From contig WNNJ02003267.1 in assembly GCA_012934845.2 (NCBI GenBank), positions 1 to 64,000 on the forward strand: a stretch of 64,000 bases of DNA. Direction: 5' to 3'. Both the position numbers and the translations under genes were made by a program. This document shows, piece by piece, positions 10,961 to 21,248 of the stretch; within the stretch, counting starts at the first letter, position 1, and the number at the start of each line of letters is the position of its first letter. This DNA comes from Pomphorhynchus laevis. Its lineage: Eukaryota > Acanthocephala > Palaeacanthocephala > Echinorhynchida > Pomphorhynchidae. The notes under the pieces were generated by a model. It had not been told where the DNA came from. It saw nothing but the letters and a program-made list of their open reading frames with translations, and ran no database searches.

Positions 10961-11141
10961 TTAGAATTTTTTCTTGGAGGCGTTCCTTAATTCTTCTTTC
11001 TAAAGTGCAGTCAAATTACATATTTAACCTTTACAAATCTACGTACTTGCAATTTTACAGTCATGATTGCGTTAGCTAAACGAGCCTCAGTCATAGCCAG
11101 TTGGTATTCCAAAGCTTTAATCTGCATTAGTGCTAAATTTG
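10961..11141 (-). CDS. Two splice-consistent C-terminal exons, unknown coiled-coil protein
   Basis: Minus strand: acceptor TTTCCAG, exon 11141-11047, donor AA|GTACGT, a 47-nt intron (11046-11000) ending CACTTTAG, then exon 10999-10961 with stop TAA. The first exon encodes NLALMQIKALEYQLAMTEAR, then ANAIMTVKLQ; the second adds KEELRNASKKKF. Spacing of Leu, Ile and Met fits an amphipathic helix or coiled coil. The phase agrees across the intron, whose length matches others in this window. The upstream exon was not found, and the repeat at 11.46 kb may have displaced it. It could be a host gene or the end of a spliced transposon gene. Confidence 0.45.
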
Positions 11142-11458
11142 CTGGAAAGTCGGCATATAAGATAAAGCACATAATGACTGAACTGCTAGTGATTTAGCCA
11201 ACTATGGAAGAACAACAAACATTGGTGCTTTTAACAAAGGCAAAAACGATATAATTCCAGTATTTTTGTTTGAAAATTGTATTTATGTTATCCAATTAAA
11301 AACAAATTCCTTGTTTAAAAGAACATGATATGAAAATATAAAATTATATTAAACAAATTTAATATATTAAATTTTATATTTTTAATATTAAAAATTATAT
11401 TTTTTAATATATTTTAAAATTTCGTGTTTTAGTGTAAATGTGTAAATTTACTGATAAT

Positions 11459-11700
11459 AAATCAAATCAGATAACTGGGTCTACGTATTCTATACGATAT
11501 ATAAATAAAGATAGATAAGCTGGCGCCAGGTTACATGTTTTCAAATCATCATGGATGGTATCCATTTTTTCTTAGGGCGGCCACGAGGTCGTACGCCTTG
11601 AACGATTGGCTCGGCTCGGCATACTGCTGTTTTGTCAGCCCTGTGAATGTGTCCGAACCATCGTAGTCGATGTTCCCTCACCTTGAGGTTTATTTGCGTG
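11459..11700 (-). pseudogene. RTE-like LINE, 3' end of the RT protein and tail
   Basis: The minus strand encodes LRWFGHIHRADK, RPRGRPKK and DTIHDDLKTCNLAPA, the C-terminal signature of RTE-type reverse transcriptases, with one frameshift after RPKK. The reading frame ends YVDPVI-stop, written by TACGTAGACCCAGTTATCTGA. Thus the short repeat tail scattered through the window is this LINE's terminal codons, stop and minimal 3' UTR. The copy is strongly 5'-truncated. Confidence 0.75.
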
Positions 11701-11910
11701 GCAATATTATTATTACTGATAATAAATAAAATCAGACAAAATAGAAATAAAAAAAATTAAATAGTCAAACTTTTTTGACTATAAAATTGAAAAGGACTGT
11801 AAATACCTCTTTTTTAATTAATATTTAAAATAAAAGTCAATTTTTATGAATTGAATAATAAATAACATACTGTATATGAATAACGATTAGAGGTCATAAA
11901 AAACAATTAA

Positions 11911-11960
11911 TAAATCAAATGAGATAACTGAGTCTACGTATTCTATACGATATATAAATA
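11911..11960 (-). repeat. RTE 3' tail fragment
   Basis: Antisense copy of the terminal motif (ACTGAGTCTACGTATTCTAT) followed by ATAAATAAAG. It is a tail-only, extremely 5'-truncated insertion. Confidence 0.65.
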
Positions 11961-12179
11961 AAGATAAATAATAAATAATAAATAATTATATAAGATTTTA
12001 TACAATTTATATAAATTGTATAAAATAAAAATATAATATGTAATATAATATATTATATGATAATATAATATATAATATAGGAATTAATATAAAAATGAAT
12101 AAAATGTGTTTTCCTTAAGTGTCTTTTAATGTGAATTATCTAAATTAAATGCTTAGTGTTTTAGTGTAAATTTACTGAT

Positions 12180-12320
12180 AATAAATAAAATCAGATAACT
12201 GAGTATACGTATTCTATACGATATATAAATAAAGATAAATAAGCTGGCGCTAGGTCAACCCTGTGAATGTGTCCGAACCATCGTAGTCGATGTTCCCTCG
12301 CCTTGAGGTTTATTTGCGTG
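12180..12320 (-). pseudogene. RTE-like LINE 3' end, internally deleted copy
   Basis: Near copy of 11459-11700 lacking about 90 bp in the middle: the tail and LAPA-coding stretch join directly to the FGHIHR-coding stretch (GTGTCCGAACCATCGTAGTC). Confidence 0.7.
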
Positions 12321-12551
12321 ACACCGAAATTTTGCGGATGTAGAATTCTTAGCCAATAAAGCTCGATAAATAATGATTAAGGTGAAGTGTATCACAAACA
12401 TTGCCTACTAACATTCTTTAAAGCCTCGAGAGATTTTTAATTTTCTAATTGAGATGATTGTTCACAAGCATAGACACGTCATAATCAAAAAACCTGATTC
12501 CATGCTAAAATTCCCATATCTTCAGCATTTTCTTGCCTAAACAAACATAGA

Positions 12552-12701
12552 TTATATTCGGGACCAAGCTGCAGCTATTGCACATCGATGAACCACTCGT
12601 TCAAAACGATATAAATACTTCGTGCGATGGTTTCTCATCGGAATCATGCGCCTAGTTGGTAACAGATTAAGGCGAGGATTAATAATTTTATAGACAGTAA
12701 C
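12552..12701 (-). other. Unassigned 49-codon open stretch after a splice acceptor
   Basis: Following ATAACAG the minus strand is open to a TAA at 12552 and encodes PRLNLLPTRRMIPMRNHR then YLYRFERVVHRCA. It is basic and has no recognised family. It may be a terminal exon or a transposon remnant. Confidence 0.22.
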
Positions 12702-12984
12702 CTGTTATATTTAATAATTAGATCGGATCAGCTAACTGTGAAATCACTATTTTTACAGTCTGATGTTTTTTACTTTACAATTGTAATGATTCTTCCGTGT
12801 AATTTATACGCAATTTGGAAGATAATAAGAAATAGCTCATGGTATACAATAGCTTATTGTATCAAACCGGTAAAGGACCGCTATCACCAAATGGCAAAAT
12901 CCACATATTAGATTTTAATTGTTCTCTGTAAAAGTATAACTCCACTTGATATTAGTTACCGCCCACACCAAATATAGAACACAT

Positions 12985-13345
12985 TAATTGTGTAATTTGG
13001 TATATAAAACAACTATATTATAATAATCCGGTTAAACGCAAACCAAGAAGTCAAGGTGATAAAAGGAATTGGAAAAATAGAGTTAAAAATATTAAAAAAG
13101 ATATAAATGAACAATTAGAAATATTAAAACAACTTTTAAGTGATAATAAGCTAAAAGATCTTTATGTAAATATAAGAAGATTTTCTAAAGATATCATTTG
13201 TTCAATAAATCAAAAATTAATTAACGACTATGATAGGCTAAGTTGTATAATAGACAGTTATTGTAATACAAAATACTATAATCGTACAATAAATGTTAAT
13301 ATTGTACATTAAAATGTTAATAGAAAATATACATTAACCAATACT
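12985..13345 (+). mobile_element. Naiad-type PLE fragment (linker region)
   Basis: It encodes LYNNPVKRKPRSQGDKRN and EQLEILKQLLSDNKLKDLY, the region between the GIY-YIG and RT domains of this family. It stops near 13345 and the same segment restarts at 14165. The 0.8 kb between holds an antisense LINE fragment. Confidence 0.8.
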
Positions 13346-13594
13346 GGAGTGTAGTCATTTGAACAATGAGAACTTTAATCTTCGAACTTTGAAAATATAT
13401 ATTGAAACTTCAATCTTTGAAAGAATGTATGTATTTAAATCCAAAAGTATTCATAGTATAAATACAGATTAATTTTTTAAAATAATTGAATTTATTATAA
13501 CAAACAGAAATTGATAATTAAAATAGAGAAAATTCGTCAATCCTTGTAAACTGCTCCAGGTCTATCGCGAAATCTGCTATGTATATCAACAAAT

Positions 13595-14075
13595 TAATAT
13601 TTCATGTTTTGGCAGAGTGGCCCTCATGTCCAGAGTCTTGGCGCGAAGAGGGATTCTGCGATGAAAATATTTGCGTAGGGATGTCGATTTGACTGGTGCT
13701 GGTGAACTGATAGGAACAGAAAACATGGTAGCGCGGATCCCTTAGACAACGAGATGATGTACTTGCCAAGGCAACGCTAATTGATCCGCAAATTTCCGAT
13801 ATAATGATATTATATTTCCTGCCCGTTTTATCAGCCGTTCTTTCCGCAATTGTCCTTATGACGAATTTTGCCGTAATTCCTGCTCTACCACTCGTCGAAA
13901 AAGTTAGTGGAAATAAACTCCCTCGCTCCATATCAACTATCCTCTCAAGGTATCGATTTCTCTTTCTCATCTCGTGATAACCGTGTGCATTGGCAGGGGT
14001 GTTCTGGGAATAGGAAGGAGCATTAGAGTTGATGCTGACCTTGCAAAGCTGTTGATCACGTAACAGTGAAGAACT
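13595..14075 (-). pseudogene. LINE C-terminal nuclease-like domain fragment
   Basis: Minus-strand frame with HGYHEMRKRNRYLERIVDME, GSLFPLTFSTSGRAG, FVIRTIAE and a basic C-terminus ending HSAKT-stop. It shares the plan (Y.ER+.E.E.GSF.P..FSTSG) of the LINE at 24.3-25.5 kb. It is nearly identical, in opposite orientation, to 63552-64000, which implies recent spread. The RT and the first nuclease residues are absent. Confidence 0.75.
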
Positions 14076-14255
14076 ATGAAGGCGGAACAGCTGCTCCAAT
14101 GAATGGTTAGGCAAACATGGAGACATTCATATCATTATAATATATAATGATATATTATAATGATCATTATAATATAATAATCCGGTTAAACGCAAACCAA
14201 GAAGTCATGGTGATAAAAGGCATAGGAAAAATAGAGTTAAAAATATTAAAAAAAT

Positions 14256-16364
14256 ATGTATATAAATGAACAATTAGAAATATTAAAACAACTTTTAAGA
14301 GATAATAAGCTAAAAGATCTTTATGTAAATATAAGAAGTTTTTCTAAAGATATCATTTGTTCAATAAATCAAAAATTAATTAACGACTATGATAGGCTAA
14401 GTTGTATAATAGACAGTTATTGTAATACAAAATACTATAATCGTACAATAAATGTAAATAATAACAATAGAAAATATACATTAACCATAAACTTCATTAA
14501 TAAATGTATAGATAACATAAATATAGCCGGACTTTTAAATAATTCTAAAAGTAAAGAAATAATAGGGTCAGATTTAAGTAAATATATTCCTAAAATAAGG
14601 TATAAACTCCTACCACCATTAGGACGAAAAATTTGTAATTATAATAAAGAATTAAAATCAATATGTAACGATAATATTAGAAACATAATGGAAACATAAT
14701 GCAATTGTAAAAGTCTTAGTTTTGATAAAATAAATGAACATATATGTACCCATAATCTAGAATTAATTGAAAATTGTGAATTAAGAAAGCTGCTATCAAA
14801 AGGGTATAAATATAGATTAAATAACAACAACGACAAAAATAAAATTTACAATTCGTTATATAATAACTTAAATGATTACTTTAGTAAGCTGATTAATAGT
14901 GAAAGCTCGAATATATCTAAGATAAACATTTGGAAAGATTATATATTTGATAAAATTAAAAATAAAATGAAAATAACAAACAATTATAAAAGGAAAGATA
15001 AAATTAATAAAGATATGTATAAAGAACTTACTAAATTAAAGGATAACTATATAATAACAACTATTGATAAAGCTAGTAATAACTTTGTCTTCATATGCAA
15101 AAAGCTTTATTATGATATACTAATGAAAGAGGTTAATTCTAATGATTTAAATGTAAATCCAACATATGAACGTAGTGAGTTGAGTTTAGAAACAATTATT
15201 ACAAGTCACTGTTCTATAATGGATAAAAAGGGTATAAAGGTTGAATTAGATAATAAAACTATACCTATATTATATTGGAATCCAAAATTACATAAAAATC
15301 CAATAAAACCTAGGTTCATATGTAGTGCGTTTAAATGTACATTAAAACCACTTTCTGTCTATATGAATAAAATACTTAAAGTAATTAAAGCACATTTTAA
15401 AAAATATTGCAAGGTAATCGAAATTAATACTGGTATAAAACACTATTTCAGTATTAATTCTACAAAAGAATTTTTAGAACAGACAAAAGGAATAAATTTT
15501 CAAAATATAAATACATACGATTTTAGTACGCTTTATACAAATCTAGATTTAGTAGATATTAAAGAAGCGTTAGTAAAATTAATTAACCTTATATTCGGAA
15601 AAAGATATACATATATATGTTATAATAATTATAACGCCTATCTAACAAAAATTAAGCCATCAAATAAATATAAATATATGGATAAAATTGAATTAATAGA
15701 ATCCTTAAATATTTTGATAAATCAAAATTATTTAAAAGTAGGGACATCTATATTTAGACAAGTAAAAGGTGTTCCAATGGGTGGTAATAGTAGCCCAATT
15801 ATAGCTGACTTGTTTTTAAGCTTTATAGAATATGAATTTGTTCATAACTGTGTAAAAACTAAATCTAAACTATATAAATATATGAAATATATGTTTCGAT
15901 ACATTGATGATATATGTGTATTTAATTCTAATAATTTTTATTCAATTAGTGAGCACATTTATCCAGAAAGCCTTATTCTTAACAAAACCAATATTAATGA
16001 TAAAGAAGGTGTATATCTAGATATGAACATTAAATTAACATTAACTAAAACTACTATTAATTTATATCGTAAAGATGACATATTTAAATTTACAAGAAAC
16101 ATATTTTTGCATGAACATTCATGCATACCATATAATATAAAATATAATACATTAAATAATGAAATTTTAAGAATTGCAACAATATGTAATGATATTGGCT
16201 TTCTTCAAAATCATTTAAATAATTTAATAGATACATATTTTAAACTAGGTTACTATAAAAATAACATCAAGCAGAAAATAGTAAAATATATAAATCAACA
16301 CAATAATATAAAGAATAAATTTAAACTCTTAAGTGGCAAATTTTTATGGATGGATAATAAATAA
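14256..16364 (+). pseudogene. PLE reverse transcriptase (linker, RT and thumb), one in-frame stop
   Basis: One frame covers 702 codons and is interrupted only by a TAA at 14697-14699, where another copy (55450) has GAA (Glu). The last 465 codons (from 14967) are uninterrupted. RT motifs are YDFSTLYTNLD (about 15518), GVPMGGNSSPIIADLF (about 15769) and YMFRYIDDICVF (about 15888), carrying the catalytic Asp pair. The downstream thumb has YLDMNIKL and HEHSCIPYNIKYN. Repeated HNNIKNKFKLL-type text closes the protein. PLE RTs are telomerase-like enzymes that copy their RNA at a nicked target. The single nonsense change suggests a fairly young copy. Confidence 0.9.
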
Positions 16365-16435
16365 TATACTTTGTATTAGAATAAGATACTAGATAGTTAT
16401 TTCAGAGGAAATACATCATTAGCATGTATTTGGCC

Positions 16436-16520
16436 CCGCTGCTATGTTGGGTAGAGGAGTTAGGGGCCGAAACCTGATAGCATAGCAGTTCCTCCTGATG
16501 ACCTCTAATTCTTATTCTGA
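16436..16520 (+). ncRNA. Conserved structured 3' motif of the Naiad-type PLE
   Basis: CTGCTATG (16439-16446) pairs perfectly with CATAGCAG (16481-16488), enclosing GAGTTAGGGGCCGAAACC. GAGTTAGGGG can pair, with two G-U pairs, with CCTCTAATTC just after CTGATGA (16495-16501). CGAAAC and CTGATGA are the two hammerhead core strings, here in circularly permuted order, but I could not draw a complete hammerhead. The motif recurs in at least five copies (25.9, 40.7, 52.2 and 58.75 kb). It may be a decayed ribozyme or an RT recognition structure. Confidence 0.5.
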
Positions 16521-16703
16521 TACAACGTCTGTTATTTATTAGTCAATTCATAAAAATGACGTTTATTTTAAATTTTATTTTTTATTTTTATTTTTTAACT
16601 TGATTTAAATTATAGAAAATCTAAAAACAATTATTAATTTTATTATTTAATTATTAAATTTTGATTTAGCATTATTATGTTTTGTTTATTTTATAATTAT
16701 ATT

Positions 16704-16732
16704 AAATACGTAGACTCAGTTAGCTGATTTAA
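16704..16732 (+). repeat. Terminal tail motif shared by PLE and RTE-like LINE
   Basis: TTAAATACGTAGACTCAGTTAG plus CTGATTT. It marks the 3' edge of the PLE copy; the same motif closes the RTE-like LINE at 11.46 kb. Confidence 0.75.
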
Positions 16733-16741
16733 TAAGCTAAA

Positions 16742-16900
16742 TATAAACCAGCATTTCGGCGACAAGGAGTTCAGCAGAAACAACAGCAGGACCGAAACAT
16801 GAAATGTAGGCGTGGGGTCACTGCTGATGAGGTCCGCCCATTATTCCGTTCTGATACGAAATGTTTACTGGACAGTAAACCGTAAGCTGTTTTATTTACT
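16742..16900 (+). ncRNA. Hammerhead-ribozyme-like region upstream of a PLE
   Basis: GGACC-GAAAC (16789-16798), a 4-bp hairpin ACAT/ATGT followed by A, and CTGATGA-GGTCC (16824-16835). GGTCC and GGACC form a perfect stem II next to both core boxes, the small hairpin gives stem III, and UA is an allowed cleavage dinucleotide. Stem I is weak (GUG/CAC with mismatches). The order GAAA then CTGATGA is as in the junction of a tandem or circular copy. It lies 0.25 kb before a PLE ORF in the same orientation, where pseudo-LTR hammerheads are known. Confidence 0.45.
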
Positions 16901-17083
16901 ATTGTTAATATTGCTTACACGAGCCTGCTATTCTTCACTGGTCGGTTTGGTATTATCCTCGTGTGGTTGTTTGAATTGGTCGGTTTGTAGTGTACAGTGA
17001 TGCTGATAGGATTCAAACAACCACAATAGTCTAACAATTATTCTAAAATATCCGTAATAAATTGGTCAGTTAAACCACTAACC

Positions 17084-18560
17084 ATGCATCAACAGCAGAT
17101 ACTCAGTATGGGATCAAATTTTGTACCAAGTAATAAACCTAACGTTATGGACATACGATGTGACAGTGAAATTTTAGCGTCTAATTTACCACTCGAATCT
17201 TTTTGTGACATAGCATCATTTGATCTCTTGGCTCGCAACACTAGTTCCAAATGTAAACCGAACCTTAGTAACGAACAAATGAATGCCCTCAAAACTCTTA
17301 AAAACGACGATGAATTAACAATTTGTCGGTCTGATAAAGGTAAAGCTTTGATCGCTCTTGACACTGAAGACTACATAAATTATGGGGAAAAGCTATTAAG
17401 CAGCGATAAATTTGAGAAAATAATTAACGATCCGACAACAAAAAACGAATCAGCATTTAACAAACTATTACTACGATTAAAATCTCAAGGCAACTTAGAT
17501 GAAGCCACATACAAGACACTAAAATCAGGTAACGCTTCGCTTGGATTCCTGTATCTTCTACCTAAGATACACAAACCGAAGTTGGAAATGAGGCCAGTAA
17601 TCGCATCATATTAATGTTTTAAGCACAAGCTGGCGAAATACATTAATAAACTCATTTTACAAAATAAACCAGTGAGCCATTCCTTTATAAAAAACGCACA
17701 AGAGTTTGCAAGCAAAGTAAGAGCTCTTAACCCAACCGGATGCTGGTTTGCTACAGCTGACGTAGTCTCGTTATTTACAAACATCCCATTATAAGAGGTT
17801 ATTAATCTAGCAGCCAATTACTTAGTGACAAGTGTAATGAGCCGAAACTACACCGTAAAGATTGGGTTAATTTGATAGAATGGTGTACATGCAAATCTGC
17901 ATTCTATTTAAATAACAATATTTAAACACAAATTGATGGTGTGGCTCCATTTGCTGATCTCTATATGACAAAATGTGAATGTAATATATATAATAGGATG
18001 CAAAGCTTGAAGCATTGGTATAGGTATGTCGACGATGGTTTCGCCGTGTTCGATACAGACCCAAAAATAATAGGTCTAGAGGAAATACTTAATAAACATG
18101 ACAAGGCAATTCAGTAGAAAGTTAATTGTGAAGACATGGAAAATGTAATAAATTTCCTAGATGTTAAAGTGTTAAGACGTAATAACATCATTTTAACATA
18201 CGTTTTTAGAAAACCGGATATCCCACATACGCTTACTCCTTGGACCACATATATCCCGAAAGGATACAAAATTTCAGCCGCCAGTTCTTTGTTCAGAAGA
18301 GCCCTGACGGTATGCAGTAACAGAGAATACAGATACAGAGAGTATAGGAGAATAAATCGCATATTAAGGGAATGTCAATATCCAGAATGGGCGATAAAAC
18401 GGTATTTTACAATTGCGATAATGGCAATCCAGTTGTCTAGAACGTCGACCACACAGCTAGATATGAAACACGTTAAATCAACGATCATCAATAATACTTT
18501 AGAAGGACGATTGTCGAAGTTAACTTCAAAGTTTAATAAATATAATATATAAATAATATA
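17084..18560 (+). pseudogene. Canonical Penelope-like element RT, decayed
   Basis: A first frame (17084-17614) encodes the RT N-terminus: LTICRSDKGKALIALD, LKSGNASLGFLYLLPKIHKP. Further pieces follow in shifted frames: ADVVSLFTNIP, then WYRYVDDGFAVFDT (active site YVDD, about 18018), then 18136-18552 with INFLDVKVLRR, YVFRKPDIPHTLTPW, IPKGYKISAASSLFRRAL. This is a different family from the Naiad-type copies. The C-terminal GIY-YIG expected in canonical PLEs is not found. Several stops and frameshifts make it non-functional. Confidence 0.85.
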
Positions 18561-18589
18561 AATAAAGATACATAATATATAAATAAAGA

Positions 18590-18700
18590 TACATAAATCT
18601 AAATCGAAGAATAAAGCACTAACTAGAATCATCAAGGACAGTTCAGGGAGAATTCTTGATAGAAATGACGATATCCTAATGATATGGAAATAGTATTTCG
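18590..18700 (+). pseudogene. Short LINE fragment (endonuclease-RT linker)
   Basis: Reads NKALTRIIKDSSGRILDRND then ILMIWK, with a stop before YF. The pattern '+IKD..G.IL....I...W+.YF' is common between endonuclease and RT of RTE/CR1-type LINEs. Confidence 0.4.
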
Positions 18701-18714
18701 GTACCTATGTACCT

Positions 18715-19450
18715 AGGTACATATGAACCTAGGTATTATTGGATTTTATGAAATTTTGGATTCCAACATTAAATAGGTACAGTTTTATTATCTGATTCAA
18801 CCTTTATACCCTTTTTATCCATTATAGAACAGTGACTTGTAATAATTGTTTCTAAACTCAACTCACTACGTTCATATGTTGGATTTACATTTAAATCATT
18901 AGAATTAACCTTATTCATTAGTATATCATAATAAAGCTTTTTGCATATGAAGACAAAGTTACTACTAGCTTTATCAATAGTTGTTATTATATAGTTATCC
19001 TTTAATTTAGTAAGTTCTTTATACATATCTTTATTAATTTTATCTTTCCTTTTATAATTGTTTGTTATTTTCATTTTATTTTTAATTTTATCAAATATAT
19101 AATCTTTCTAAATGTTTATCTTAGATATATTCGAGCTTTCACTATTAATCAGCTTACTAAAGTAATCATTTAAGTTATTATATAACGAATTGTAAATTTT
19201 ATTTTTTTAAACAAATAAAAAATATACTCTTGAAATTATTAATTTAAAGATTAATAGTGAAAATTAATTTCACTATTAATAAGTAATTATTAATTTCAAG
19301 ATACTTAATTCACAATTTTCAGTTACCCTTTTGATAGCATTTTCCTTAACTCACAATTTTCAATTAATTCTAGATTATGGGTACCTATATGTTCATTTAT
19401 TTTATCAAAACTAAGAGTTTTACAATTGCATTCTGTTTCTTATTAAAGAA
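18715..19450 (-). mobile_element. Naiad-type PLE fragment
   Basis: Minus-strand frame 19074-18769 encodes MKITNNYKRKDKINKDMYKE through the start of RT (SELSLETIITSHCSIMDKKG), over 95% like the 14967 copy; upstream linker pieces extend to about 19440. Confidence 0.85.
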
Positions 19451-19690
19451 ATTCTTTTCTTCAAAATCATTTAAATAATTTAATAGATTCATATTAAAAT
19501 ATCATAAATTCCTCTTAATACCTCTAATTAATTATTTATTAATAAATTATTTTTAAATGATAATAATTTTCTAAGATAATGTGCTTCAGTACCAAAATGC
19601 CTCAGTATCGTTATATAGATAATATATAATACATCAAGGAAGCGAACATGTTCACGATTGCCGACGGTCAAAGGTGCGCTTTCTCCGTAT
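19450..19690 (+). repeat. Duplicated chimeric segment, copy 1
   Basis: Almost identical to 53168-53400. Both begin in PLE thumb sequence (TTCTTCAAAATCATTTAAAT), cross a stretch of other sequence, and end in LINE coding sequence (TTCACGATTGCCGAC, GCGCTTTCTCCG). The shared junctions mean the chimera formed once and was then copied. Confidence 0.8.
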
Positions 19691-19769
19691 AATATAAAAG
19701 CTCTATATAATATTATTTTTTAAAAATTAAAATTTTTAATTTTTATATTTATAAAAATTATTTTTTACT

Positions 19770-19972
19770 ATTTAAAAACTAAATCTAAACTATATAAATA
19801 TATGAAATATATGTTTCGATACATTGATGATATATGTGTATTTAATTCTAATAATTTTTATTTAATTAGTGAACACATTTATCCAAAAAGCCTTATTCTT
19901 AACAAAACCAATATTAATGATTAAGAAGGTGTATATCTAGATATGAACATTAAATTAACATTAACTAAAAAA
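19770..19972 (+). mobile_element. Naiad-type PLE RT fragment
   Basis: Contains the RT active-site region (YMFRYIDDICVFN) through YLDMNIKLTLTK, broken by a stop, ending where the CR1-like LINE begins. Confidence 0.85.
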
Positions 19973-20087
19973 ATTTTGGTTTCTGATAAACATACAAGGA
20001 CTGTGAAATTTCCTGTTTATATATAATAAAGAGACTATATATAACAAGAGACTTTACTCTGATAAAGTCTGAATATACATACATATA

Positions 20088-21248
20088 ATGGTCAAACAGA
20101 GGAAGACTACAAAGTGAGGTGATGCTGCCAAGTTCGTGGATTATCAGGTTCGGTGTTCAAGTGAAGATTGTCATGTGTGGACTAGTGTTTCAGTTCCCGG
20201 GGAAAACAAAACAGCTCTGTCTAATGCATCTTTCTACTGCGGGTATTGCTGCGCATCTTTGATAAATGATTTGAAGACGGAATCTACCCCCTTGTTTGTC
20301 GGTCAGTCGAGTTGTAATTCTCTTAGACCCATATCAGCTCCACCAATTCCAAAAAGCATAAGTGCCGGTCAAAGTAAGGAAGTTCTTATTTCCAAATCTA
20401 CTAAGAATGTTGAAAATTCCAGTCATAGTGATGGAAGCTATTCTAACTCTATATATCCCTCCTCAAGTCTTAACTCTATATATCCCTCCTCAAGTCTTGC
20501 AAATAATCCAATGAATATAGATTTAACTGTAGAGGGTGAGACTGTAGCCATGGATGTTCCAGTGCATTTACCTGATGTTACTAATGATGAAAATACATAT
20601 TGTCAGGTTTTGAATCATGGTCATATGTCTGATAATGGGACTGTCAAAAAGAAGGAACAAGCGTCAACGATAAGTCAACATACACTATCCGCAGTGTCAC
20701 GTGACAGTCGCGAATTGCAAATTGGTAATAATAGGAAACACACCGCTGATCGATGTAGATCTGTTATTTTGGCCAATGTAAGAGAATCTTTATTTGAGAA
20801 CGCACAAGTACGTCTTAACGAGGACGTCCAGAGTGTGAGATTTATATTGACGCAGGTACTTGGTTCTTGCAATGTGGATATTGTCAAACGTGTTAAACTC
20901 GTTGCATTATTTCGACTGGGTAAGCGTGATACACTTAGTAATAGGCCGCGTTTACTCAAGGCCGTATTTAGATATCAGTCACATGCTGAGTTAATTCTTC
21001 GGAATTCATATCGTTTAAAAGGATCCCATGTTAGTCTCTTAAAAGATCTTGACGCTCTTCAAAGGGAGAAATTGTCTCAAGCTAAGAAAGAACTTGCATC
21101 TCGTGTTGCACTTGGTGAGAGCAATCTATGTGTGCAAAATTTTCAAGTAGTGAGGCGACGCATTCGAATCAGTTGGTCCCCATTAGATGTATCGCCTCTC
21201 ATGAATGTGGAGGGTTTTGGCAAGGCCTTACAGCATATAAGTGCCTAG
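20088..21248 (+). pseudogene. LINE ORF1 protein with N-terminal Cys-rich finger
   Basis: ATG 20088 opens MVKQRKTTK, then a TGA (20115), then the frame stays open for about 376 codons. TGA differs from the Arg codon CGA by one base, so it is probably a C-to-T change. The N-terminus has CSSEDCHVW and FYCGYCCASL, a PHD-like or other zinc-binding pattern found in CR1-family ORF1 proteins. The middle is Ser-rich with a tandem 7-residue repeat (NSIYPSS). The C-terminal third (VRFILTQVLGSCNVDIVKRV to LGESNLCVQN) is basic and probably binds RNA. It overlaps ORF2 by about 120 bp. Confidence 0.75.

Larger units (their letters stand above)
14165..16735 (+). mobile_element. Naiad-type PLE, long copy lacking the endonuclease
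   Basis: Runs from the linker (AATCCGGTTAAACGCAAACC) through RT to the full 3' tail ending at the ACGTAGACTCAGTTAGCTG motif. It is 5'-truncated: the GIY-YIG part seen at 61.5 and 50.9 kb is missing. This copy has the best preserved RT in the window. Confidence 0.9.

Noticed and set aside
14639-14836. Minus-strand 65-codon frame MSLLLFNLYLYPFD, repeated at 41085
   Set aside because: Antisense of the PLE linker; recurs only because the PLE is repeated.
16436-16520. Calling the Naiad tail motif a true hammerhead ribozyme
   Set aside because: GAAAC and CTGATGA are present, but stems I and III and a cleavage site could not be drawn; only a folded motif is claimed.
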